Part shown: one piece after another, positions 56,909 through 64,000 of the stretch
Numbering within the stretch: position 1 is the first letter of the stretch
How the letters are laid out: every line of letters begins with the position of its first letter
From: Aliiroseovarius sp. S1123
GTDB taxonomy: Bacteria > Pseudomonadota > Alphaproteobacteria > Rhodobacterales > Rhodobacteraceae
DNA: 64,000 nt
Direction: 5' to 3'
Assembly (NCBI RefSeq): GCF_023015885.1
Contig: NZ_JALKBE010000004.1
Location: 186,001 to 250,000, forward strand
The notes under the pieces: generated by a model
Told to the model about the DNA's origin: nothing
The model's input: the letters and a program-made list of their open reading frames with translations, nothing else
Database searches by the model: none
Program-made: the position numbers and the translations under genes

Positions 56909-57789
56909 AGAGCCTCTCACCCGACCTGCAAGCCCATCTCGATAGCGGCACCACAACGCTGGCCTGGTGCTGGCGGCTGACCCGTGCCGATGGCGTGAGC
57001 TTTGGGTTTACCGATCATGACCGGGTGCTCGCGTTTGACAGCACCGCGTTCGAGCCTGAGAGCGGATTAACCGCCTCGGAGATCCGCACCGGGTCTGATC
57101 TGTCGGTGGATGCGCAGGACGCCGAAGGCGCGCTGACCTCTGATCGCATCAGCGAGGCTGATATTCTGGCCGGGCTCTGGGACGCGGCTGAAGTTGATGT
57201 CTGGCGCGTGAACTGGGCCGACCCCGACCAGCGGGTGCTCATGCGGCGTGGGGCCATTGGCGAGATCCGGCGGGGCCAGACCGCCTTCATCGCCGAGATC
57301 CGCAGCCTTGCTCATATTCTGGGCCAGACCGTTGGGCGGATGTTCCAGAGCAGCTGCGATGCCGATCTTGGCGATGGGCGCTGCCGGATCGATCTCAATG
57401 ACCCGGCCTTCACGGGCACCGGGGCGGTTCTCGAACCTCTGCGCGATCGGGTGTTTCGGGCCGCAGGGCTCGGCGCGTTTGATCCCGGCTGGTTTGCCTT
57501 CGGCACGGTTGAGTGGGACAGCGGTGAGAATGTAGGACGCCGGATCGAGGTCCTGTCACATGAGGTCACGGACGGCATTGCTACCCTGACCCTGCTTGAA
57601 GCCCTCGTCTGGCCGATCGCAACCGGCGACACCTTCACGGCCCGCGCGGGCTGCGACAAGCGGATCGAGACCTGTGCAGCAAAGTTTGCCAACAGCGCCA
57701 ATTTCCGAGGCTTTCCGCATATCCCGGGGCAGGACACGATCCTGCGCTACGCCACGCGCGATGGCGGGCATGAGGGAGGGGTGTTGTGA
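56905..57789 (+). CDS. DUF2163 tail tip protein (GTA gp13 homologue)
   Basis: A 294-residue protein: MKSLSPDLQAHLDSGTTTLAWCWRLTRADGVSFGFTDHDRVLAFDSTAFEPESGLTASEIR, then IAEIRSLAHILGQTVGRMFQSSCDADLGDGRCRIDLNDPAF and a C-terminal domain with AGCDKRIETCAAKFANSANFRGFPHIPGQD. This is the DUF2163 pattern of ORFg13 in the gene transfer agent. Conserved cysteines (SSCDADLGDGRC; GCDKRIETC) match those that bind an iron-sulfur cluster in related tail hub proteins. Confidence 0.92.
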   Translation: MKSLSPDLQAHLDSGTTTLAWCWRLTRADGVSFGFTDHDRVLAFDSTAFEPESGLTASEIRTGSDLSVDAQDAEGALTSDRISEADILAGLWDAAEVDVWRVNWADPDQRVLMRRGAIGEIRRGQTAFIAEIRSLAHILGQTVGRMFQSSCDADLGDGRCRIDLNDPAFTGTGAVLEPLRDRVFRAAGLGAFDPGWFAFGTVEWDSGENVGRRIEVLSHEVTDGIATLTLLEALVWPIATGDTFTARAGCDKRIETCAAKFANSANFRGFPHIPGQDTILRYATRDGGHEGGVL

Positions 57790-58280
57790 TGAACGTCGCT
57801 TCCAGCGGAAACGACGGGCGGCAGTGCATCGCATCGGGATGCACGAGAGCACCAGCTGATCCCGACCACGTCATCACCGCAGCGCGTGCCTGGCTCGGGA
57901 CACCGTACCACGATCAGGCAAGCCTGCGTGGCGTCGGCTGCGACTGCCTCGGGCTGGCACGCGGCGTCTGGCGTGATGTGGTTGGGCCGGAGGTGTTTGA
58001 GGTCCCGCCCTACAGTCGCGACTGGGGCGAGACCGGTCCACGCGAAGTGCTCGCTGAGGGTGCGCGAAGCATGATGATCGAGGTTGAACCTGCTGATATG
58101 GTGCCCGGTGCGCTCGTGCTGTTTCGCATGGCACCGCGCGCGATCGCCAAACATGTCGGGATCGTGACCAGTCCTGGCACTTTCCTGCACGCTTATGAAC
58201 GGCTCGGTGTCATCGAGGAACCGCTCACCTCGTCCTGGCGTCGGCGCATCGCCTTCGCCTTCCTGTTTCCGCAACGCTGA
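57789..58280 (+). CDS. NlpC/P60 tail-associated peptidase (GTA gp14 homologue)
   Basis: A 163-residue cysteine peptidase. After an N-terminal stretch of about 40 residues the core HVITAARAWLGTPYHDQASLRGVGCDCLGLARGVWRDV carries the catalytic Cys in GVGCDCLGL, and the catalytic His is in AIAKHVGIVTSPGTFLHAYERLGV. It probably locally digests peptidoglycan when DNA is injected. ATG 57789 shares a base with the DUF2163 stop (TGATG); a GTG one codon earlier is possible. Confidence 0.92.
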   Translation: MNVASSGNDGRQCIASGCTRAPADPDHVITAARAWLGTPYHDQASLRGVGCDCLGLARGVWRDVVGPEVFEVPPYSRDWGETGPREVLAEGARSMMIEVEPADMVPGALVLFRMAPRAIAKHVGIVTSPGTFLHAYERLGVIEEPLTSSWRRRIAFAFLFPQR

Positions 58281-58289
58281 GGTGTCTGC

Positions 58290-61200
58290 ATGGCCACGCT
58301 TGTTCTCGGGGCCGTCGGCACCGCCATCGGCGGCAGCATTGGCGGGTCTATTCTTGGCGTCAGCGCCGCCACCATCGGTGGCTTTGTCGGCTCCACCATC
58401 GGCTCAGCCGTTGACAGCTGGATCGTGTCCTCCCTGGCACCAAGTCAGCGCATCGAAGGTCCACGGCTCGACAGCTTGCGCATCACTTCCTCAACCGAAG
58501 GGGCTGTCCTCCCGCGCGTTTACGGTCGCATGCGCATGGGCGGCAACGTGATCTGGGCCACGGATTTCCGCGAAGAGACCAACACAACCACGCAAGGTGG
58601 CGGCAAAGGCGGCGGCGGTGGTAAGGTCACGACCACCGAGTATCTGTATTTTGCGAGCTTTGCTGTGGCCCTTTGCGAGGGGCCAATCACCGGGATCGGG
58701 CGCATCTGGGCTGATGGCAAGTTGCTCGATACCGCAGGCATCACCTGGCGCTGGTATCCGGGCGACGAGGTGCAGACAGCCGATCCGTTCATCGCGGCGA
58801 AGATGGGTGCGGCCAGCACGCCCGCTTATCGCGGCACCGCCTATGTCGTTCTTGAGGATCTGGCGCTTGCCAATTACGGCAACCGCTTGCCGCAGCTGAC
58901 CTTCGAGGTCTATCGGCCGCTGGCTGACACCGACACCGCCGAGGGGCTCACGCGCGTCATTGCGTTCCTGCCAGGCACCGGCGAGTTCGCCTATGCCACG
59001 ACTGGCATTCGCAAGGGCAGCGACGGGGCGCAGACCCCAGAAAACCTGACCGTGCTCACCGCCACCACCGATATGCTGGTGGCGCTGGATCAGCTGCAGG
59101 CCAGCGTGCCAAACGTGGAAAGTGTGACTTTGCCTGTTGCCTGGTTCGGGGATGACCTGCGCGCGGGGGTCTGTCAGATCAAGCCGGGTGTCGAAGTCGC
59201 GGTGAAGATCACCAGCCCGCAGACCTGGCGCGTCAATGGTGTGGCGCGCGTCACTGCTCATCTGGTGAGCCAAACCAGAGATGGCCGCCCGGCCTATGGC
59301 GGCACACCGGCGGATTTTGCGCTGATTGAGGCGATACGTGAGGCAAAGGCGCGCGGGCTGCGGGTCACGCTCTCGCCCACACTGCTGATGGATGTTCCGC
59401 CTGGGAACACCCGACCCAACCCGTATTCCGACAATGCGGGGGACGTGGGTCAGCCGGACTATCCGTGGCAAGGGCAGATCACCTGTTCTCCGGCAGCGGG
59501 CTATGCCGGGACCGTGGATAAAACTGGCACGGCTGCTGCCCAATTGGCCGGTTTTTTTGGCACTGCGACATCTGCGCAATTCGTGGTTTCTGGGGAGAGC
59601 GTCAGTTGGACTGGCGCCGCCGATGACTGGGGGCTGCGGCGCATGGTACTGCACTACGCCCATCTCGGCGCAGTTGCTGGCGGCGTCGATACCTTCCTGA
59701 TTGGCAGCGTAATGCCGGGGCTGACCACAATCCGCTCGGGCGCATCCACCTATCCGGCCGTGCAGGCGCTGCGCGCTCTGGTGGCCGATGTGCGCGGCAT
59801 TCTTGGGCCGGGCACAAAGATCAGCTACGCCGCTGACTGGCGTGAGTATTTTGGGCATCACCCCGGCGATGGCAGTGGTGATGTGCATTTCCACCTCGAC
59901 CCGCTCTGGGCCGATGCCGAGATCGATTTCATTGGCATCAACAATTACATGGCGCTGTCGGACTGGCGCGACGGGTTTGAGCACACAGATGCGAACGAGG
60001 GTTGGCCTGCAATCTATGATCGGATCTATCTGCAGGCGAACATTGCTGGCGGCGAAGGCTTTGATTGGCTCTATGCCAGCGCGGCTAATCGGGCGGCACA
60101 GGTTCGCGCGCCAATCACTGATCCTGACCATGACAAGCCGTGGGTCTTTCGGCCCAAGGATCTGCGCAGCTGGTGGTCGAATGCGCATTTCGATCGGCTG
60201 GGCGGTGTGGAGAGCGGTTCGCCCACCGCATGGGTGCCGCAATCCAAACCGATCCGGTTCACCGCCCTTGGCTGCCCCGCCATCGATCGTGGGGCCAACC
60301 AGCCCAGCGTTGCAGCGCATCTGAGCCCGTCTGGCTCGGCGCTGCCACATGCCTCGCGGGGCTGGCGCGACGACGCGATCCAGCGCGCCTATCTCGAGGC
60401 CACATACCTCTGGTGGGGCGAGGCTGCGAACAATCCGGAGTCATCCATTTTTGGTGGCCGGATGGTCGACAAATCAGAAACGACTGCCTGGGGTTGGGAC
60501 GCACGGCCCTATCCGTTTTTCCCAGAAATCGCCGCAGGCTGGGCCGATGCGCCCCACTGGCGGCTTGGCCCTTGGCTGACGGGACGGCTCGGAGCGGTGT
60601 CGCTCGCGGCTCTTGTGCGCCATCTCTGTCTGCGCGCCGGGTTGCCAGCGTCCCGCATCGACGTCTCCAGCCTTTGGGGCGCGGTCGAGGGCTATGTCAT
60701 CAGCGCGCTGGAAGCCCCGCGCGCCTCCATTGGCATCCTCGCACGGCATTTCGGGTTCGATGCCGTTGAGACACAAGGCATGATCCGCTTTGTCATGCGT
60801 GGGCGTGGGGCCAGTGCGGTCCTTGATCTGGACACACTCGTTCCCGCCGGTCGTGAAGGCGAGGCCATCGAGAAGACCCGCGGCCAGGAAACCGAACTGC
60901 CCCAAGCCCTCAAATGGCAGGTCGCCCGCGCCGATGAGGATTATGAGGCCGCGCTTGTTGAAGCCCGCCGCATCACTGTCACCGCCAGTCGCATCGCCTC
61001 TGAGCGCTTTCCGGTTGCGGTGCCGCCCGAGGAGGCCGAACGCAGCTGTCGGCGTGCCTTGATGGAAGCCTGGACGGGGCGCGAAAGTGCAATGTTCCGA
61101 CTGCCGCCCTCACGTCTTGCGCTGGATCCAGCGGATGTCGTCACGCTCATCGAGGGCGACCGTCAGGCCGATTTCCGGCTCGTGTCCATCGGTGATGCCG

Positions 61201-62258
61201 ACGCCCGCGCGATAGAGGCGGTGCGCCATGACCGCAACGTCTATGATCTGCCATCCGGTGTGCCGCGCAACGCCGCACCTGGCATTGCCACGATCTTCGG
61301 CACCCCGGTCGCCGTGATCCTTGATCTGCCGCAGCTGCGCGATGAATTGTCCACGCATCAACCGCTTGCTGCGGCGCATGCCGCACCTTGGCCCGGCGAG
61401 ATGGCCGTGTTTCGCAGCCCAACTGACGATGGTTACACGCTGCTGACATCACTTTCGGCGCGCGCCAGGATCGGCACGCTCGTCGCCGACCTGTCATCTG
61501 GCCCCACGTCGCGCTTTGATCTGGGCAACGCGCTGACCGTCGATGTGCTGTCTGGTACGCTGGAAAGCGTCACCGATCTCGCGCTATTTGGCGGCGCCAA
61601 TGCGCTGGCTGTCGAGAGTTCGCCAGGTCTCTGGGAGGTGCTCCAGGCCGGGTCAGCCGAACTGATTGCACCGGGGCGCTATCGCCTGACCCGCCTCCTA
61701 CGCGGTCAGCGCGGCACGGAACTCGCCATGGGCAATCCAACAGCCGCTGGTGCACGCGTTGTGGTGCTGAATGAGGCCCTGTCGCCGCTACCCATCGCCG
61801 AGGCTGATCTGGGCATCCCGTGGAACTGGCGCATCGGACCCGCCAGCAGGCCTTTTACCGATGAGACCTATATTGCGCAGACCTTCACCCCGGAAGGCGC
61901 GGGGTTGCGGCCATTCGCGGTTGGACATGTTTCGCAACCCTCGCTGAGCGGCCGCGTGCCGGGCGACTTGGAGGTCCGCTGGGTCCGGCGATCGCGGGCG
62001 CTGGCTGCCGATAGCTGGGCCGCGGCGGAAGTGCCGCTTGGCGAAGAGACTGAGGCTTATCTGATGGAAGTTTTGGACGGCACCGCGATCAAGCGCCGCC
62101 TGCAGGTCAGCGCGCCGCAAGCGACCTACAGCGCCGCTGACCAGATTGCCGATTGGGGCGGGCTGCTGGGGCCCGGCGACACCCTCACGCTGCGCATTGC
62201 CCAGCTCTCAGCCCTTTATGGGCCGGGCGCAGCAAAGACCGTCACCCTCCAGTTCTGA
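58290..62258 (+). CDS. Tail tip / host-specificity protein (GTA gp15 homologue, TIM-barrel-like)
   Basis: A 1322-residue protein. The N terminus is Gly-rich and hydrophobic (LVLGAVGTAIGGSIGGSILGVSAATIGGFVGSTIGSAVDSWI), followed by PRLDSLRITSSTEGAVLPRVYGRMRMGGNVIWATDF, a hallmark of gp15-like megatron proteins. Residues about 330-620 are a glycoside-hydrolase-like TIM barrel (GTKISYAADWREYFGHHPGDGSGDVHFHLDPLWADAEIDFIGINNYMALSDWRDG). A tail protein domain follows (LCLRAGLPASRIDVSSL). The C terminus contains ALRPFAVGHVSQPSLSG-like fibronectin parts. It forms the tail tip and may contact the host envelope. Confidence 0.93.
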   Translation: MATLVLGAVGTAIGGSIGGSILGVSAATIGGFVGSTIGSAVDSWIVSSLAPSQRIEGPRLDSLRITSSTEGAVLPRVYGRMRMGGNVIWATDFREETNTTTQGGGKGGGGGKVTTTEYLYFASFAVALCEGPITGIGRIWADGKLLDTAGITWRWYPGDEVQTADPFIAAKMGAASTPAYRGTAYVVLEDLALANYGNRLPQLTFEVYRPLADTDTAEGLTRVIAFLPGTGEFAYATTGIRKGSDGAQTPENLTVLTATTDMLVALDQLQASVPNVESVTLPVAWFGDDLRAGVCQIKPGVEVAVKITSPQTWRVNGVARVTAHLVSQTRDGRPAYGGTPADFALIEAIREAKARGLRVTLSPTLLMDVPPGNTRPNPYSDNAGDVGQPDYPWQGQITCSPAAGYAGTVDKTGTAAAQLAGFFGTATSAQFVVSGESVSWTGAADDWGLRRMVLHYAHLGAVAGGVDTFLIGSVMPGLTTIRSGASTYPAVQALRALVADVRGILGPGTKISYAADWREYFGHHPGDGSGDVHFHLDPLWADAEIDFIGINNYMALSDWRDGFEHTDANEGWPAIYDRIYLQANIAGGEGFDWLYASAANRAAQVRAPITDPDHDKPWVFRPKDLRSWWSNAHFDRLGGVESGSPTAWVPQSKPIRFTALGCPAIDRGANQPSVAAHLSPSGSALPHASRGWRDDAIQRAYLEATYLWWGEAANNPESSIFGGRMVDKSETTAWGWDARPYPFFPEIAAGWADAPHWRLGPWLTGRLGAVSLAALVRHLCLRAGLPASRIDVSSLWGAVEGYVISALEAPRASIGILARHFGFDAVETQGMIRFVMRGRGASAVLDLDTLVPAGREGEAIEKTRGQETELPQALKWQVARADEDYEAALVEARRITVTASRIASERFPVAVPPEEAERSCRRALMEAWTGRESAMFRLPPSRLALDPADVVTLIEGDRQADFRLVSIGDADARAIEAVRHDRNVYDLPSGVPRNAAPGIATIFGTPVAVILDLPQLRDELSTHQPLAAAHAAPWPGEMAVFRSPTDDGYTLLTSLSARARIGTLVADLSSGPTSRFDLGNALTVDVLSGTLESVTDLALFGGANALAVESSPGLWEVLQAGSAELIAPGRYRLTRLLRGQRGTELAMGNPTAAGARVVVLNEALSPLPIAEADLGIPWNWRIGPASRPFTDETYIAQTFTPEGAGLRPFAVGHVSQPSLSGRVPGDLEVRWVRRSRALAADSWAAAEVPLGEETEAYLMEVLDGTAIKRRLQVSAPQATYSAADQIADWGGLLGPGDTLTLRIAQLSALYGPGAAKTVTLQF

Positions 62259-62269
62259 AGGAGTTCCCT

Positions 62270-63013
62270 GTGTCAGACACCACCACCCGCCTGCTTCTGC
62301 CCTACATTCTGGCAGCGCAGGCCCAGAAGCACGTCACCCATAACGAGGCCCTGCGACGGCTCGATGGGCTGATCAACCTCACCGTGAAGGACAGGACGCG
62401 GACCGCGCCGCCCGCCACTCCGACCGAGGGTCAGGCGCATCTGGTCGCGGGTGGGGCCAGTGGCCTGTGGGCAGGTTGGTCAGGCGACATCGCGGTCTGG
62501 ACGGACGGTTCGTGGCTCCGTCTCCCCGCACAACCCGGCTGGCGGCTCTGGGTCATTGACGAGGGCGTGATGCTGGTGCGGATCGGGACAAATTGGCTGT
62601 CGCTCGACGTCGCTATGGGGCTGGTGACGCGCGCGGCCAATGTCGTGCTGGCTCAAGGTGCGACAGGCAGCAACACAGGCCTCGGGATTATTGATGCCAC
62701 CGTATCCGGAATGACAGGCTCTGCTGTCACGACATCCCTGATCCTGCCCGCCAACACGCTGATCCTTGGCGTGACAGCGCGGGTTTCCACGACCATCGCA
62801 GGTGCCACGGGCTTTGCGCTTGGTATTGCAGGGGAGCCGGAGCTGTTTGGGGCGGGGTACGGACCGGATACAAGCACAGAAGCTGCGGGCGTGATCGGCC
62901 CGAGGGTGTTCGCGACGGCAACGCCGGTAGTCGTGACGGCCGAGGGCAGTAGTTTCACCGGCGGGGCGCTGCAGCTGGCTTGTCACACCCTTACTTTGGG
63001 GGGCCCGACATGA
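62270..63013 (+). CDS. DUF2793 domain tail protein
   Basis: A 247-residue protein with GTG start at 62270 (AAGGAG seven bases upstream): SDTTTRLLLPYILAAQAQKHVTHNEALRRLDGLINLTVKD is the DUF2793 signature, followed by GDIAVWTDGSWLRLPAQPGWRLWVIDEG. The C-terminal part is a strand-rich, Gly/Thr-rich domain. DUF2793 proteins occur at the end of GTA-type tail clusters and in alphaproteobacterial prophages, and probably form tail spikes or tips. Confidence 0.87.
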   Translation: MSDTTTRLLLPYILAAQAQKHVTHNEALRRLDGLINLTVKDRTRTAPPATPTEGQAHLVAGGASGLWAGWSGDIAVWTDGSWLRLPAQPGWRLWVIDEGVMLVRIGTNWLSLDVAMGLVTRAANVVLAQGATGSNTGLGIIDATVSGMTGSAVTTSLILPANTLILGVTARVSTTIAGATGFALGIAGEPELFGAGYGPDTSTEAAGVIGPRVFATATPVVVTAEGSSFTGGALQLACHTLTLGGPT

Positions 63014-63324
63014 ACGACAATTCCTCGCCCGGCCTGCTTGGCAGCGTGATTATCGCCGTGCGCGATCACGGGCTGACGGCGGCCATCACCGCGCTGATCG
63101 GCGGGTTCCTGGCGCTGCTCGCCGCCATCACCCGTCGCGCCTTCACCAATGACGCACTGCTGCAGCGGCTCGATCGCGAACTCAGTTCAGAGCGCCAACG
63201 TCTCGACGCGCAGCGCGCTGAAGACCGCCACACCGATGCAAAACGGCTCGACCGCATCGAGATCGACATCCGCGCTGTTCGCGACATGATCTTCGAGGCG
63301 TTCCAGCGCGGCCCGCCCGGCTGA
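63010..63324 (+). CDS. Holin-like small membrane protein with coiled coil
   Basis: A 104-residue protein starting MNDNSSPGLLGSVIIAVRDHGLTAAI with an ATGA overlap. One membrane helix (AAITALIGGFLALLAAITRRAF) is followed by a long charged helix LLQRLDRELSSERQRLDAQRAEDRHTDAKRLDRIEIDIRAVRD that can form a coiled coil. Size, topology and position directly before the endolysin suggest a holin or spanin-like accessory, but no known holin family is certain. Confidence 0.6.
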   Translation: MNDNSSPGLLGSVIIAVRDHGLTAAITALIGGFLALLAAITRRAFTNDALLQRLDRELSSERQRLDAQRAEDRHTDAKRLDRIEIDIRAVRDMIFEAFQRGPPG

Positions 63325-63355
63325 TCACACCCGCCCAGGCCCTAACCATCGTCCC

Positions 63356-63382
63356 GCCCGCAGTGCTTGTTGCGGGCTTTTT
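63356..63382 (+). terminator. Rho-independent terminator before the endolysin
   Basis: GCCCGCA-gtgcttgt-TGCGGGC (63356-63377) followed by TTTTT. It ends the tail operon 20 bp before the endolysin start and would make endolysin depend on read-through or its own promoter. Confidence 0.85.
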
Positions 63383-63402
63383 CTATTCCAGAGGAGGCCA
63401 CC

Positions 63403-64000
63403 ATGCCTGATACTGTCCAAACCTACCGTCATTTCCGCGATGTGCCCAAGCGCGACTGGCGCTGGACCAACTTTTCGCCCGCCGAGATTGCCTGCCGCGG
63501 CACCGGCAAGCTGAAGCTGCACCCGGAAGCGCTGGATAAATTGCAGGCGCTGCGCGACCGGCTGGGAAAGCCGCTGATCATCCGCTCAGCCTATCGCAGT
63601 CCAGAGCACAATCGCGCGGTGGGTGGCGCGACACGCTCGAAGCACATGGAGGCGACGGCCTTCGACATCGCGATGGAAAACCACGATCCCGTTGCATTCG
63701 AAGCGGCGGCGCGCGCTGTGGGCTACCTGGGCTTCGGCTTTTATCCGCGCTCGGGTTTCATCCATGTCGATCTCGGGCCCACGCGTCAGTGGGGCGAGCG
63801 GTTTCCGGTACGGGCGGTGCCCTTTGCAGCTGAGGTGCCGACCGCGCGGGAAGTCCTCGCTGAAAGCCGGACGCTCAAGGGCGCAGGCACTGCGGGCGTC
63901 GCGACAATGGGTGCGGCGGGCGTCGAGGTGGTGCAAGAGGTGCTGGCCGAAGCGCAGGGAACTGTCTTGCCGCTGGTGACGCACCTCGACAGCCTGCGCT
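63403..64000 (+). CDS. M15-family peptidase endolysin (partial, 3' end outside)
   Basis: Starts MPDTVQTYRHFRDVPKRDWR with GAGGAGG just upstream; 199 residues are in the window. The core is a D-Ala-D-Ala carboxypeptidase-like zinc peptidase: LGKPLIIRSAYRSPEHNRAVGGATRSKHMEATAFDI, with zinc ligands His 81 and Asp 88, then YPRSGFIHVDLG with His 121. The rest (about 140-199) is an Ala/Val/Glu-rich region that may be a linker to membrane or wall-binding segments. It should cut peptidoglycan cross-links for lysis. Confidence 0.9.
   Translation, partial: MPDTVQTYRHFRDVPKRDWRWTNFSPAEIACRGTGKLKLHPEALDKLQALRDRLGKPLIIRSAYRSPEHNRAVGGATRSKHMEATAFDIAMENHDPVAFEAAARAVGYLGFGFYPRSGFIHVDLGPTRQWGERFPVRAVPFAAEVPTAREVLAESRTLKGAGTAGVATMGAAGVEVVQEVLAEAQGTVLPLVTHLDSLR

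Larger units (their letters stand above)
25873..64000. mobile_element. Prophage (siphovirus type), left end at tRNA(fMet), right end outside the window
   Basis: Starts at the tRNA fragment, contains a tyrosine integrase next to the end, an excisionase-like gene, a replication module, HigBA, ParB-methyltransferase, small and large terminase, portal, protease/scaffold, decoration and capsid proteins, tail tube, frameshifted tail chaperone, tape measure protein, tail tip, fibres, and lysis genes. All structural genes point right and are tightly packed with start-stop overlaps. The head module is of the lambda family; the tail-tip module resembles the Rhodobacter gene transfer agent. No essential gene seen is broken, so the element may be active. 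attR and any genes after the endolysin are not visible. Confidence 0.92.

Noticed and set aside
58491-60350. 619-codon minus-strand frame opposite the gp15-like gene
   Set aside because: High-GC shadow frame; the plus strand encodes a full gp15 homologue with the expected domains. The same holds for 50536-51834 and 52624-53640.
49910-63013. The host's own gene transfer agent cluster
   Set aside because: Integrase, tRNA attachment site, excisionase-like gene, replication module, lambda-type terminase and lambda-type capsid genes show a prophage; only the tail tip is GTA-like.

Overview
The window reads as a chromosome segment of a marine-type alphaproteobacterium of the Rhodobacteraceae (Roseobacter group). 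This rests on protein families and order (ftsE-ftsX followed by an acyltransferase and opposite an MJ0042 zinc-ribbon protein; a tctCBA locus with its own two-component system), high GC, an intergenic repeat of a type I associate with this family, and an initiator-tRNA fragment with alphaproteobacterial features. About 25.8 kb of host sequence is followed by more than 38 kb of a prophage that runs off the right end.

Host part, left to right. A partial AhpD/carboxymuconolactone-decarboxylase gene faces a tightly overlapping minus-strand operon ftsE-ftsX-plsC-PPOX flavoprotein. Next come an MJ0042 zinc-ribbon membrane protein, an AbrB-family membrane protein, and a tripartite tricarboxylate transporter (tctA, tctB, tctC) divergent from tctD-tctE and a second solute-binding protein; together these look like a solute uptake system with its own sensing module. 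An exopolysaccharide-type island follows (11.8-17.6 kb): four sulfotransferase-like genes around one DUF4422-GT8 glycosyltransferase fusion. Then come a YqiJ/YqiK-type membrane protein-flotillin pair, a mobile mystery protein A regulator without its usual Fic partner, a three-gene operon (DUF1611/DgcN-like, fold-III amino-acid racemase, Cys4 mini-protein), and three genes of unknown function, one of them a secreted protein of seven Cys-pair repeats.

Prophage part. At 25,873-25,919 lies only the 3' part of an initiator tRNA(fMet) gene, followed by its terminator: this is the left attachment site. To the right are a tyrosine integrase, an excisionase-like HTH gene, a VRR-NUC nuclease, a replication initiator carrying origin-like iterons inside its gene, HigBA, a ParB-methyltransferase, and a minus-strand cassette of five small genes. 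A lambda-type head module follows (small and large terminase, gpW, portal, S49 protease with nested scaffold, D, E, FII). The tail module includes a gpG/GT-type -1 frameshift site, tape measure protein and tail-tip proteins homologous to gene transfer agent gp12-gp15. Between the gp12 and gp13 homologues sits a 6.4-kb cargo block holding a beta-helix fibre, a BspA/DUF285-repeat fibre and a heme-oxygenase-like protein. A holin-like protein and an M15 endolysin end the window. A DUF1778-GNAT toxin-antitoxin pair is inserted on the opposite strand in the morphogenesis operon.

Most interesting signals: the -1 frameshift heptamer in the tail chaperone; 23-bp iterons inside the initiator gene; a composite operator present twice (before the integrase and before the early operon); the heme-oxygenase-like protein in the tail operon; and the DUF1611-racemase-Cys4 operon. 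All family assignments come from reading the translated sequence; no database search was run.
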